Position numbers and translations under genes: made by a program
The notes under the pieces: model-generated
What the model saw: the letters and a program-made list of their open reading frames with translations, nothing else
Database searches by the model: none
Told to the model about the DNA's origin: nothing
Assembly (NCBI RefSeq): GCF_002865645.1
Contig: NW_020194619.1
Location: 1,276,442 to 1,340,441, forward strand
Source of the DNA: Hyaloscypha bicolor E
Lineage: Eukaryota > Ascomycota > Leotiomycetes > Helotiales > Hyaloscyphaceae
DNA length: 64,000 nt
Direction: 5' to 3'
In this document: positions 35,910 through 47,901 of the stretch, piece after piece
Position numbering within the stretch: position 1 is the first letter of the stretch
Layout of the letters: each line of letters starts with the position of its first letter

Positions 35910-38900
35910 TCAATGCCCACCCATCGGGGCATCGGCTGTCGTGGCGCTCGAGAAGCTTGAGGAAGTGTTGGGTCCTTGAGGGCTGGGAAGGAGACCATTG
36001 TTCATTCCAGCCCTCTTCAAGATGATATAATCGAGAGCAAGTGCCGAGGTCGGCGTCGCGACTAATTTCAAAAGTGCTAAAGTCTTCTCCAGCAGGTAGA
36101 TCAAGTCTTCTGTGGGGATGAGTTCATCAAGAATAGGGCGAAGAATACGATTCTTCCATGCTGCTTGAAGCACAAGAAGGTTTCCCCATTGCCTGCGGAT
36201 CGTTAGAATATAGATAGAAAGATATCAAGGTCAACATACGCATGGGCAGTCCCCCAAATATTGGTGACAATCAATCTGTGCGTTCCAGGATCCCCAAGGC
36301 CGTAGAAAGCCCGAGTACTATGTATCGTGGCTTGGAGTCCATACCGAGCGTATTCACGGACCTTTTCGGGGACATCTTCTAATCTCGTTGTGTTCCTGCT
36401 AACCCTGGGAGCTTGGACACCGTCGATAAATTCATTCGAGACTTGCTCTGTGCTGGTAGATGGTGCGGATGACATTTCGAGGATGTTGAGCACAAAAGGG
36501 CGGTAGGTAATGACTTGGGCGCCATAATACTTCGCCCGTAAACGAGCTCCTAGAATATCGCTTGCCAGCTCGCCACTCTGTATATCCCACACCATGTTTG
36601 GAGCAACCTTATCGATGATGTTGAGACTTGCCTGTGATGCCTCGATTGTTGGAAAGTGCTTTGGCTGTTTATTTGTCAATGCAGGGAATAATGAATCTAT
36701 TTGACAATTAACTCCTGCAAACCCAAAATCAGTGATTCCTTACCATCAGGTTTGTAGAACATGTTATGCAATTGATTGAGATGCTTTCGCAAGAATAACT
36801 GTGCGCTGTAGCTCTCGATGATTCTCTGATCGAATCCGTCATCCTCACATGCTGCTTGCAGATTTGGGGCTGGCATATCTTCTTCATATGTGAGAATGCC
36901 GGAGTGAGGACAAGGCAATTCCGCAACGATGTCACTATCAGTTTGTCAGCCAAGTCTTGGCGAAGGGATGGAGCTCCGTACCTCTCAAGCTGCAGACAAG
37001 TCCAGAATGCGAAAATCAGCGGATTATCCTTTGCTAAAGGGATCTCTGTCTTGGCCTGGAGCTTTCTAAAGCGATCAAGCTTACTACAATATTCGTCAGA
37101 CTATGTGATTTATCGTGTAGAGAGGTGCTCACGGTCTCAGGATCACTTGAAGGATACGGGATGCATTGGCAATGTATGCGGAACTCTCCATGATTCGCGC
37201 AAGTTGTGCATGGTAGAGCCCGGCTAGAATGTAAGCGTGAACGTGTTGAAGACTGTTGCCTCCAAGCTGGTTGCCCAGAATATCGGTGGCAAAGGCAAAA
37301 TAAGCAAGGCCTGGCATCATGTCCAGGTTTTTAGCTTTCGCTCTTGGAGGTAGATTGGTCCCCCCTTCGATCGACGTTCTTCGAGAGCGGGGTTGTGTTC
37401 GATCCATGTCTTGAGGCGATGGCATTCCCATGGAGGGGGTTTGTATTGGAGATTGTGGGTACCCATTTCGCATCGTGGGTGAGCTGTTCCATGAACTTCC
37501 CGGGTTGTCTCTGTCCTTGTCCTTCTCCGGAACAATCTCCGGTAGCCGGCCTTTCCATAAGGAGATCTGGCCCAGCGCCATAACCAATAGCACAATTGCT
37601 GTATTGATAGTTCGGAATGGGTGAAATGGCTTGAATTCCGTGAGTTCCAACAGGTGCTGGGGCAGTTCTGGATATTCTCCAGGAACAGGTGAGCGTTTCC
37701 GTTTCTGCCCAGGACTCTCCGGGTTCCTATACCCTCCTCCTAAAAATCCAACTGGAGGAGCGTGACCTGCCAGCGTTACCACTTGTTTTGGCCTTGCTTG
37801 TTTGTTTTCAGGAATGTTATTCAGAAAGGTCTCGACCATCTTGTGCAGATGGTTAGGAATCAGTATTGGGTGCATGATGTTGATGTTGTCCAGATAAGAC
37901 TTGACTAGCTCCCAGACCGTCCCTCTACTTAGATCGGGCATCCCTTCTGGACTGATTCCTCCTCTTGTAATCTCGGGAGTCGAAGCGGGAGGGGTGAGTC
38001 CACCTAACTGGCCCCATTCCTCACCTGCTGGCGGTGTTGAAGCATTTGACTCCACATCGCCAGGCGTGCCCTCTGGGTGATCTGTCGATGGATCCTTGTC
38101 ATACCCGGGAGGGAAATCCCCACCTTCTCCCCTCCCGAATAGCCTGAGCATACCCCGTCTAGTCTCTTGCTGGATCGGGTATTTCTCATTCATAATCTTT
38201 GTGGACTTCATGGCATCTTGGCACATCTCAGCGATGGGTCCAAGAAGAAGAAGTCTCGCAGCACCGGTTGTGTGATTGATTGGGATTGATGAGTCCTTAG
38301 GTGGACCAGGATCTCCGCCACTCTCCTCCTCTTCTTCTTCTTCTCTTGGCCGTGGCAGCTCCATTTGATCCAGTACTGCCTCCGTTCTTTCCAGCTGCAG
38401 CTCTGCCCTCTCCATTGGGTGCTCCGGTCTTTCCATCACGCGATGCTGCCCTGGAGTCGATCCGTAAGGGGATTCAGACGTCAAAACCTGGGAATCGGCC
38501 CTAACCGAAGGTCCAGAGTACGCTGTCATGCCCAGCTGGACGTCATCACGAACTTCTTCCTTGAGAGTCGCTTCAGCATTCGGGAGATTTTGGAGAATGT
38601 GCCTTTGAACTCGTCGCATCTCATTCATCTCAGTCGTGAGATAGTCAAATTTGGTGTTGAAATTATTTTCAAAGCGAGTCAGACCATCCATAATGTCAGC
38701 TGAAGCCTTGTCTTGCCTACTTCTATTAGCATTCTACGGTACGGTGATCGACAAAACCTACTGCTTCGGAGGTGGGTCTCGATAACGGCATTCAATAGTC
38801 TTCTCCTTACAGCTACTACACGCAGGTCTTCCTTCGTCACATTTGGCCTTGAGAGTACGACAACTGTCGCAGGCTTGAGCTGCTCGTTGTGCCTTCTTTC

Positions 38901-39576
38901 GTACCTGATCGCTGGAAGGCCGACCTGGGGTCGGGTAAGAAACAGAAGTGAACTGATGATCTGGAGGAGGGAGATCAGGTCTTCCGTAGCCGGGATGATA
39001 CGGGTTAGAGGCGGACACAGGGCTACCAGTATGTGGCTGAGGATACGAGGCATACGGTTGAGGTCGGGCATGGGTTGGATCGTAGGATGGTGGGTGAAAG
39101 GGCCGAGCAGGCCCCTCGTGGTGAGGAGCATTCGCGCTGTGCTCGGGACCATGCCCCGTGGAGTTTTGCCTGTACTGATGTTGTGGCGTGTCTTCTGATG
39201 GATCTCTCTTCACCATCGTCGCTTCACGAGGCCCTCCGAAGGGTGGCAGTTGTGAAGGGGGCCCAGCTTGATAGCCATGCGAAGGTCCAGAGCTTGGTCG
39301 GCGGTGATCCGAATGGTCCCACGGCGGCGGCGGCGGCGGCGCGTGTTCTGTTGTTCGACGATCTGCTAAATGAGGTGGAGGCTCAGGAGGTCGAGAAGAG
39401 AACGGCAGCCCATGTTGCTGATACGGAGGCGCATGCTCTTGTGGTGTCGGTGGGAAGCTGTGTGAGATAGAGGGAAGCTGTCGAGAGGTGTCTGGTGGAG
39501 GCTGCCATGGCCCAGAAGGAGGAGGCAGGCCCTCATGTCGCGGACGCTTCTCGGGTGGTCCCCCGTTATTCATCAT
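35910..39576 (-). CDS. Zn2Cys6 fungal-specific transcription factor (1145 aa)
   Basis: Exons: 39576-38762, 38716-37133, 37083-36982, 36934-36706, 36664-36240, 36192-35910. The first 230 residues are Pro/His/Gln-rich and disordered. Cys 236, 239, 246, 253, 256 and 263 form a CX2CX6CX6CX2CX6C binuclear zinc cluster that binds two Zn and CGG-type DNA sites. A dimerisation-type helix follows (MDGLTRFENNFNTKFDYL). A fungal_trans-type middle region runs through exons 2-5, with NHLHKMVETFL, LRAKYYGAQVITYRPF and others. Introns are 41-49 nt. The intron after LQELI is set at 36665-36705 (41 nt), because the alternative at 36715-36743 would be only 29 nt. Target genes are unknown. The very long upstream region suggests complex regulation. 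Start chosen at the double Met at 39576. Confidence 0.85.
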
Positions 39577-42500
39577 AACTATTCACACAGACTCTCAAGT
39601 GGCCACAGCATCAGAGGCCATGGACGGCCGTCGAGTGCTGCGGCTTCTTACAGGTTCTCCGTGAACACGGAGACGTTGGGAGCTCGATGGGAGATCATCT
39701 GCGCCGAAGAGTGGGACAGGTTGACGTGTTGATCATGTGTGTCATGTAACAGGGAACGCGCGACTGGGCTCGTAGGAAGGAATTGCAATTGTCTGTATTG
39801 GGAGACGGCGATCAGCAGTCTGGACGTGCATGGCGGAGGAGGAGGGTAAGAGCCCAAGCCGAGGTGGGCAGAAGAGGGACAGGCAAGAAGCTTGAAGACA
39901 GGATGGATACCTTAACTTGGCAATTGCCTGCGCGTTCTGCTGTGGATCTGCGAAGGGTGAGAGATTTCTGGGAACATGCAATGCGATGCACGCCGTTTAC
40001 TCCAAGATCTCTCGCGGTTGCCCAAGATGTGTTGGGGGGGAGGGGAGGCTGACTCTGGAGAAGCGACTTCTCGTTAAAAGAGGCGCGGAGTTTTGGCTTG
40101 ATAGCAACAACGCCGCCACCTTTCAATTCGCGCTCGCCGTTGCAATTGCACCGCCAGACACGGGTGACAATTCGAGGATTGCGGTTGAGAGCAGCAGAGC
40201 GCGGTCAGTACGCTGCAACCCGTGCAATCCAAGATCGAGAGCGCGCTACACGGCGCAGTTGTGACCCGGGGTCGGTCGTTGGTGATAGCGATGAGTGGGC
40301 GGGAGGCGGGCAGTCACGGGTTGGTGCTGATAGGCGACGGCGACAGGGTCTGGGGCAAGGCGAGGTAACAGAGAGCAACGGTGAGGCAAGATGATGAGCA
40401 CAGCACGGGGATGTCTGAGGCGGTCGGTTGGGTATCATCAGGTTGGTCGCGCGCTCTGGAGTCTGTCTGGACTCTGGAGCAGGGCGAGCGTACTGTAGGC
40501 TGTGGCTAGAGACTAGCAGCAGCGGTACGGACAACCCCCAAGCTCCAAGGTCAAGAATTCCGCAAGGCCAAGGTGGTGGGCCGTCGAGCACTGGGGGGAG
40601 AGGAGTGGAGGGAAGAAGACTGCCGGAGGCTGGAGGCTGGAGGCTGGAGGCTGGAGCCAGTCTCTGAATTGCTGGGTTGCTGGGTCGCTGGGTCGCGGGC
40701 GCAGCGAAGTGTGTAGCACTGTACGTACGGAGTACGTACGAAGTAGCCAAGTGCCCGCTGCCAACTGCCCACTCTGCCACCAAGCTGCGAGTCGAGTCTC
40801 CTCCAAACTCTGCGATGCTTGCCTCTTGCCAGGCAGGGCAGGAGAGCTTCGGAAACTAGCTGAGCTCCGTGCTCCTCCACTTTGTCCGCCCCTCGTCGGC
40901 CCCCCCCCCTTACGGCCTGGCTCTGGCCATCCTTGTGGATGTGGCGTGCAGAGACTCCACCACACACGGCACCCGGCCCTATCGAGTCCGAATCAATTCC
41001 ACAGATTTGTGCGGCACTGTAGACAGCCAGGCCAACTAGGAGGCCTCGGGGCAGCCTCCATTATCGTAGATTCGTGCGGTATCGCGCTCCTTGCTGGAAG
41101 TCGCTTGTTCGCTTGGTCGCTTGCTCTACTTGCTCTGGGCCACATCGCGCTGAATCAAATGGGAGGCAGTGCCAAGGCCAGAAAGAGCGCGGTAAACTGA
41201 CCAGTTGCCAGTTGCTAGTTGCCAGTTGCACGTCATGGTGCACCCACACAGAGAGCATCACCGATAGTCAGCGGCAACCTGTCACCGTGCTGCCACTGTG
41301 CTTTTTCTTCGTTAGTTCGTCAATACGGGCGTCGTGGGCGTCTTCTCAGGATCCCAAAGGGCGTCACATCGACCGCCGGGGACGGCACACCATGATGTTG
41401 GACTTCAGCGTGGAAGCGTGGCTTTGGACTTCTGGGCGTCTTCTTTGGGCTTCGAGTCCTCGCTGGACAGATTTGCAGGGCTCCCAGCCCGCACTTGAAG
41501 CCCCAAGTCTACCGCTCCCATGCCCTTGGGCCAGCGAGGGCGCACTTTGACCAGGGGGGGCCCAGGTTGTGTGAGTCGTGACGGTTAAAGGCTTATGCTC
41601 CGGAGGGAAATGAATCAATCGTGGATCATTCATGGGAAAAGAGGAGCCCGGAAGACACTTGCCCGCCCGCCGTTCTGTGTCGTCGAGAGCGGGACATATT
41701 TTGATATCCGTGGGGCTGTGAGCAGCAGCAGCTGCTGCTGCTGCTGCTAACACTGCTTGGTGAGTGCAGTACGCGAGGAGAGTTGCTCGACTAGAAGCTA
41801 CAGCATTGCTTCCGGATCGCCAGGAGGAAGATAATCATCTCAAGTCAGAGACTACAATCAAAAGCCAGCCTGTGCTGGAGTCCAAGCGGAGCCCTTTACC
41901 CCGAGCAACAGCGCCACCCATCGCTTGGCGTTTGTCCTTGGCCACAACCAGAAACTCAACCGTACCAGCTTGCGAAGAGTCCGTGCCCGGAGATAGTTGG
42001 AAAGAATATCAAAGAGCGGTATCAGCAGAGATCGCCTCTTACCCTAAAAGCGGTAGTTGGAGTCAGTCGGGACCAGTCGTGGCCAATGAATCCACGGTGC
42101 CTGGCTTCTGACCCAGAGGATCATCCCCGTTTAGCTTTGCTCCTGCTTGACTCAGGGGCGCACGTCACCGACGACCGAAGGAGAGAGCCCTTACTCTCAA
42201 GAGCTTCGGTCTGTCATTCCAAGACTTTGCGTGGTCAATTGAAGTGAGAGTATTTGTCCTGCTAAGATTCGACGGGGCTAACGAGTAAAGCTAGAAGCGG
42301 GATATCTCAGCCTTGCAGATTTGAGCACTCACTACTGCAACAGCCTGCAAGTCGTCAGCTGAACAACAATAATCAGCCAAGGCCAATCCAAACAAGACCT
42401 CCCGAGCCGGACCCGAGAAACTTCACATCTGTTCGATGCGGCGGTGAGGCGGTCCGCACAGCGCCCCGCTCCTGAACTTTTGCAGGCGATGGTACCATTA

Positions 42501-42592
42501 TTTGGATGCGGGCTGAGAAGCCTGAGATGAGCTGAATCTCGTCAAGCGAAGAGCTACAAGATAAATCCTGGAAAAGCCTTACCTCTTGACGC
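39577..42592. other. Long upstream region of the Zn2Cys6 gene, no confident gene
   Basis: About 3 kb of balanced-GC DNA. Overlapping frames on both strands (40205-41200, 41364-41753, 41764-42111) are Pro/Ser/Arg-rich without recognisable domains. Short repeats are present: four copies of ctggagg at about 40628-40656, alternating gtacgtac words near 40720-40740, repeats of agttgcc near 41204-41230, and a palindromic (CAG)n(CTG)n tract at 41721-41749. It likely holds the promoter and 5' UTR of the transcription factor. Confidence 0.45.
41721..41749. repeat. Palindromic CAG/CTG trinucleotide tract
   Basis: Four CAG units are directly followed by about six CTG units, so the tract is nearly self-complementary and could form a hairpin. 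It lies in noncoding DNA upstream of the transcription factor. Confidence 0.6.
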
Positions 42593-44480
42593 TTGAAAGC
42601 TGTCTCTCTTCGCGGCAGCCAACAGGGGCATGTTCCAGGTAGAGATGATCGTGATTGGGCACCGTCAGGCTGGCTTCTCCCCAGCTCGCAAAATACTTCA
42701 AGAACTCCAACTTGCCACTATCAACCCGGAATTTTTTTCATTTTTTTGAATGAAGTGTGTTTCAAACCCCGAACGTGCTTTCTGTCGAAAACGGCCAACG
42801 TACAGATGACCTCCGCCAAGCTCGGACACGACATTTTGAGGAAAGTAAGGCTGCTACCTGCAGGAAATACTCCCATGGGCCATGACGTCCTGCGCGGTGT
42901 GCAACCAGCCTTCCTTATTGCACCAGGAAAAACAGTTACAGTAACGGTTCTTCACCGCAATGTAACCTCGGCAGATGTGACCGCTGTTCAGCAAAGCTGT
43001 CGATCGCGTCTGTGAGTCTTCGGGCTCTGTGGAGTTGGCAGACGTCCATCGGGCTTCAATTGGCAGCATGGCACATTGGCACTGTACTGTTGCATCGGGC
43101 GGTGCGCCCACCGAACCGTCGGCAGCTTTGGCCGAGCAAGCGGGGCAGGGCCGCAGGGGGAATCTCCAACAAAGGCCAAAGGCCGCCAGGGACGGCTTGG
43201 AGAAAGCTGGAGCAACATACTGATAGCATGAGCGAACGCATGAGCGAACGTATGAGCGCATGATGATGAGGACGGTCCCCCACCTCCTACAAGTCACGCG
43301 TTCAGCCCTCCAAGTTCCAACAACGTCCATGCCAGATTCGATCGAGAATCGAGATTCAAAGGGAGGGGACGTTGCGATGCTGTAGGGCTGTACTGAAGGA
43401 AATTAATTCGATGTCAATGCTGCTAACGCTGCTCATGCTGCTAATGCGCACAGAACAGTCAGCACAATGCAGATCTCCGCCGTGAGGCGGTCGTCTGAAA
43501 GAGGCAAAAGGCAAGGTTGACCGGAAAAGGCACACCTTCTGGCGAGGTCCGTGCTGGTGGTGAGGCAGGATCGCGATATCCGAGCCTCCAAGGGCGTTGG
43601 GACCTCGACCCCAGAAATAATCATAGGCGACTCCGTAGATTCTTGCTGACCACGAAACCCTCTCGGTTTTATGACCAGTCATTTATCACGGCTCGCAAAC
43701 AACGATGGGGTCGATTTGTCGGTGTCCCAGCACCGGTACGAATCTGCGATCGCACATCCGTCCGGCAACGCATCTCGGCCGGTTGCATGACTACCCATCT
43801 GCAATTCTCCGTTTTCCGAAGCCCATCAGCTTCTCAAAGGGTCGCAATTTTAACAACGTCCGCCTGATCAACGGCAGTCGTTGCCGATCATTGGAGGGCG
43901 GCTGAAGCCTCCTCTCCCCTATCTCCAACCCTGCCAGACAACGGCGGACTGACTCGATTCATCGATTTTGGGGATTCTTGCAATTTTGCTTTGACCCTTC
44001 CCCACGTGGAATTTCGACGAGGACCAGGGGGGGTTGAGTTGCACCTTCAGATTCGAGGCTGGTTATTGGAGGAGATGTCCAACCCCTCTAATTATCCCGC
44101 TCGATACCAAAACGCTGGCAGAAGCGGACGTAAAACTATGATCACGCGCAAGCCTACCAACCAATGCAAAAAGATCAGTCGTATCCGAAATGCTAAAATC
44201 GGAATCAGAAACGCCATGGAGTGTGGAGGAAGGATTGGAAACCTGGGGCTTTGGTGGGGAGACTGAACTCAATCGGAAAACTCGAGTCAGGATATTTCGC
44301 TTGTGTATAAGCAGCCTTTCCGTAAAGGCACCAATTGATCTGACCAGATGCGGTCTACCGTGGAGCATTTCGAGTGCTTCTCGACATTGAAAAGAACATT
44401 CTCGATTGCTCTTGAACTTACTTGCACAATTAGGGTGGGGGGATTGTATCAAGACCCGTAATATCGTGATATTTCATCCT
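42593..44480. other. Intergenic, no confident gene
   Basis: Several frames of 80-158 codons occur on both strands but overlap each other and have no recognisable motif; none has a convincing exon structure. Tetramer-like runs 'gcatgagcgaac' and 'gtatgagcgcat' at about 43226-43262, and gctgctaa/gctgctcatg words near 43419-43448, are simple repeats. Confidence 0.4.
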
Positions 44481-44780
44481 TACGTAATGTAAGGAGCTTT
44501 CATCGTTACAGCACGTGCGTTTTGAAGGGGGGCTTTCTAGACTTTGGGGGGCTTCTTAAGCCTAGAAGAGACAATTTTAGGGCTTGTATGGGCCTATCGT
44601 AAATTACTTCCAGGCTTTCAAGGCCCAAAATCCAGGATCTCACATTGGGGGTGACAAAGAAGAGACCACCTGTTGGGTGCTCCTAGTACTTTTAGGGCTT
44701 AGCTCCCGTTTTTTTCTTACCTAAACGGGCTAGTGCATCACATGACATCTCATCCACCTACTCTACTCCTTACATTACTA
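44481..44780. mobile_element. Candidate small MITE with TA ends
   Basis: A 13-bp inverted repeat, gtaatgtaaggag at 44484-44496 and its complement at 44766-44778, bounds about 295 bp. TA lies at 44481-44482 and 44779-44780, as for Tc1/mariner-type target duplications. The inside is noncoding with runs of T and G. Short terminal repeats and a single copy make this tentative. Confidence 0.4.
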
Positions 44781-45475
44781 CCATCACGGTAATTCTTTCC
44801 TTTTACTGTAAAGTATCATCCCTATGCACAATGAAACGGTTGAGGCCGTGACTCGGTCTTCCAGAACCAAGAATCGAAAACGCCTCAGAAAAAAGAAAGG
44901 TTCCCAGCAATTTGGCGGGTGGTCAATCACATCTTCAAAAAAGAATGTGGATTCGCAGCCACTACCGCATGGTGGATGACAAAGACACTGGATTGCCCCA
45001 GAACCAAGCGATAGTTGAAACCGTGGCGGGGTATTGCTTTTGGAATGGCATAATTCGAAAAAGCGGTACCAGTCATTGCCAAGCAGAATTGGAAACAGCT
45101 AGAGTCATCGTCGTACACTCGCCAATCCCTTGGTGGCTGTGGAGCATCTCCTCCATCGAACTATTCTGCAAAAACGCCCTTGTCATGGAACATTCTTTTG
45201 ATGGAAACGCAGGACCAACAACAGTACGGTCTTGAAATCTTGATGTGGCAACTTAAACACCCCGTATGCTCAAGATCCTCGGCGAGATCATCAAGCTTGC
45301 CATCCCGAGCGAGGGGAGGGGGGAAGACTAGCCATGTGAGTTAGTCACGTTGAGGCGGACTGGATGAACGGAGGCTTTCGGACTCAAGGTTGTCGTGTTT
45401 GCATGCCGGAAACTCGACTCCAAGAGCTATTCGGATACATTCGTCCTAAGTAAATGTCATCTTCTCCTCCCTCCT
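44781..45475. other. Intergenic, no confident gene
   Basis: A 107-codon plus-strand frame (44912-45235) has no recognisable domain. Otherwise this is the 3' side of the Rrn10-like gene. Confidence 0.4.
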
Positions 45476-46124
45476 TCATCTGGTATCAACTCGCCTCTTC
45501 TTCGAAGGCCGTCCTTTTGACTTCGTCCGCTGTGCTGATGGCGCCCCAGAAACTTGTTCTGTTACTTCCTCGCCTTCTGTGAACACCAAATCGCCGGTTT
45601 GCCCAAGGATATCTCGTGATGCTTCTTCCATCAGAAATCCAAATGCAATCAATGCCGTTTCATCTAAGCTCTTCCAGTCTCCGGCTCCAACATCGGCGGT
45701 AGCACGTGAGTAGAAATCCGAAGTGTAGCTATGAAGTGCTTTCAGAAGATCGGATTCTGGTAGGCCAATCGGTGACCGTCTCTCGTCGGAAAAGTAGATG
45801 TCAGATTCGGCGTATCTGGTAGGAGCATTCCTGCTTCGAAACAGTACTGATTCTGGAGGTAGAGCAGCTGTAGAAGAGGATGCTGTATCTCGATTCGCAG
45901 TGACTACCAGGTGCTTTGGAATAAATCCTCCAGCAGAGATTCTGCCTATATAATGTTAGCCAGTGAAGTAGGGGTTGATAGGTTGATAAGAATAAACAAA
46001 GGTTACCAGCGACTGCATCGTACACGGTTGGATGCCTATAATTCAACGATTTTTCCTTGACTGAATTTTCGGGAGAAGATTCGGGATGTATGAAAGCCCC
46101 TTCCAAGAAAGACCTGGAGGTCAT
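45476..46124 (-). CDS. rrn10: Probable UAF complex subunit Rrn10
   Basis: Exons 46124-46007 and 45945-45476 with a 61-nt GT-AG intron give 195 residues. The conserved core reads TVYDAVAG near residue 35, then LPESDLLKALHSYTSDFY and later SLDETALIAFGFLMEEA, ending in a basic tail GRPSKKRR. This pattern (VYDAVAG, helical ASDFY region, DETALIAxGILxEEA) is what I associate with the fungal Rrn10 family, a small subunit of the RNA polymerase I upstream activation factor that works at the rDNA promoter. The basic tail looks like a nuclear localisation signal. It is divergent from the CKN1-type gene 188 bp away. The name is a recollection of the family, not a search result. Confidence 0.6.
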
Positions 46125-46312
46125 ATCGACATTCCGCGGCGGGAGGAAAAGTTGGAGGTTCGTTGACGTACCATTGCAAGAGCGAAAAAAAGAAAGGGCA
46201 AATCACGTGGGGGTAATATCAGCCTTACGTTCCGATGGCAGTCACCCTTCCTAGCCTCAACATCATCACAACTTTCCAAATCTATCGATAATTGCCGCGG
46301 AGCTATAAATGC
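46125..46312. promoter_or_regulatory. 188-bp bidirectional promoter
   Basis: It lies between the start codons of the Rrn10-like gene and the CKN1/ERCC8-type gene. A CACGTG box occurs at 46204-46209. Confidence 0.5.
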
Positions 46313-47807
46313 ATGAATAAGTTGTTGTTTGACCGATCAAGTGGCAATCTTGGCCCTCCAGCCTTCGCACGAATTCAGACCTCAGCGCTCGTTCTTGCGA
46401 TTCAGCCTGCCCCAAGGCTGCGGTTTAATGGCGGCGAGAAAGAGGCTGCCATAGAAGACGATACCAGTGAAGGCGTAGGATCTCAAGCAGAACCATCCAC
46501 TGAGACTAAGATATGGGCTCATCAAGCGGGAGTCAATGCTCTCGCTTTGGACATCGAGAGCAGAATGCAAGCAGGCTGACCGCCATCCCTTTCCAACGCT
46601 GACGCTAGCAGTTTGATATCAGGGGGAGCAGACTCCTCCATCAAGCTCTGGGATCTTGAAGAGCTTACCGCAGGGTCGAAGCATATTTTCAGACCAACTG
46701 GGATAGTTCCAAGGTAAGCTGACTGTCCGAGCCATGCAAGGATGGTCGTAATGATATAGGACTGCGTCTGCACACAAATTTGGCATCACACACCTCAGTT
46801 TCTATCCCTTCGACTCAGCAGCCTTCCTGTCCTCATCTTACGATCATCACCTGAAGCTGTACGCCACCGAGACCCTTTCAGTGAACGCGAACTTCGATTT
46901 GAACTCGATCATCTATACCCACGCTCTTTCGCCCATTGCAAGTCACGTCTTAGTTGCATGTGCCACACAGCATCCTGCCGTCCGACTCGTCGATCTTCGA
47001 ACTGGTTCGAGCACACATTCGCTAGTTGGTCATCATGGGGCCTTATTATCTTTGGCATGGAGTCCGACTTTGGAACATATTCTAGCAAGTGGAGGTATTG
47101 ATGGGACCGTGCGGCTCTGGGATATCAGGAAAAGTTCTGGTGCTTTGGGGGTCCTGAATATGGAAGACTCAACAGGAATCACTGGTATGGATGGGGTGGG
47201 GAGAAGTGCTCGTGCTCGAGATGTTGGAAAAGCACACACCGCTGCTGTGAACGGAATTACCTGGACTGACGATGGGGCATATTTGATAACAGCGGGCCAC
47301 GACGAACGAATCCGCGTATGGGACGCCGCAACAGGAGCCAATACTCTTGCGAGCTTCGGTCCGATAATTAAGAATGGTCACCTCTCAAACCTACCACTCG
47401 TCGTCTCCCCAAGCCTAGCTTCCTCCCCTGGAAAAGAGATTTTATTCTACCCCAACGAGAAGGAACTTCTTATGTTTGAATTACATGAAGGGAAGCTTCT
47501 CAAACGCCTCAAGGTTCCAGGACCCACTATAGCCGCCGTGAAATCCAGAACAGGAGAAAGAAACATCAAGAATCGAATAACAGGACTCGTGTGGAGAGGA
47601 CAAGCTGAAGGAATATACTCTGCCCACACTGATGGTCAGATCAGAGCCTGGCTACCAAGGACTGCCGAAGACGAACTCCTTGATAAAGAAGAGGAAGACA
47701 GCCTGAAGCGTCAGGATGATGATCAGGACGAAGGTGTGAAGCGTAAGCGGCAAGTTCTCGACGATGTGTTCCGGGACTTGACCAGGCAGAAGATAACGTT
47801 TGGCTGA
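46313..47807 (+). CDS. CKN1/ERCC8 (CSA)-type WD40 repair protein
   Basis: Exons 46313-46566, 46612-46713 and 46760-47807 give 467 residues. The N-terminus MNKLLFDRSSGNLGPPAF fits the start of CSA-type proteins (animal ERCC8, fission yeast Ckn1, yeast Rad28). WD-type repeats include SGGADSSIKLWD, SSSYDHHLKLY, ASGGIDGTVRLWD and TAGHDERIRVWD. In this family the propeller is the substrate receptor of a Cul4-Ddb1 ubiquitin ligase acting in transcription-coupled repair in the nucleus. The first intron appears to be GC-AG (donor GCAAGC at 46567); the acceptor may be 46608 or 46611, both in frame. The acidic and basic C-terminus (EEEDSLKRQ, VKRKR) is lineage-specific. It is convergent with the MFS gene, 94 bp apart. 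Confidence 0.82.
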
Positions 47808-47901
47808 ACTCCACTGGGTATTAAGTCTGGATCCTAAGTATATGCAACTATACTATTTCACCAACTCCCAAAATGCAAAAATCATTTTAAGTGTCTCGAT
47901 A

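Noticed and set aside
36715..36743. 29-nt GT-AG intron in the Zn2Cys6 gene
   Set aside because: Keeps frame but is too short to be spliced; the 41-nt alternative at 36665-36705 also keeps frame.
40205..40783. 192-codon Pro/Ser-rich minus frame and overlapping plus frames
   Set aside because: Frames overlap on both strands and follow simple repeats (ctggagg units); no recognisable motif.
41364..41753. 129-codon minus frame starting with poly-Ala
   Set aside because: The Ala run is just the CTG tract translated; the remainder has no recognisable content.
42593..43015. 140-codon plus frame and overlapping minus 158-codon frame
   Set aside because: No motif, no splice partners, and equally long frames exist on the opposite strand.
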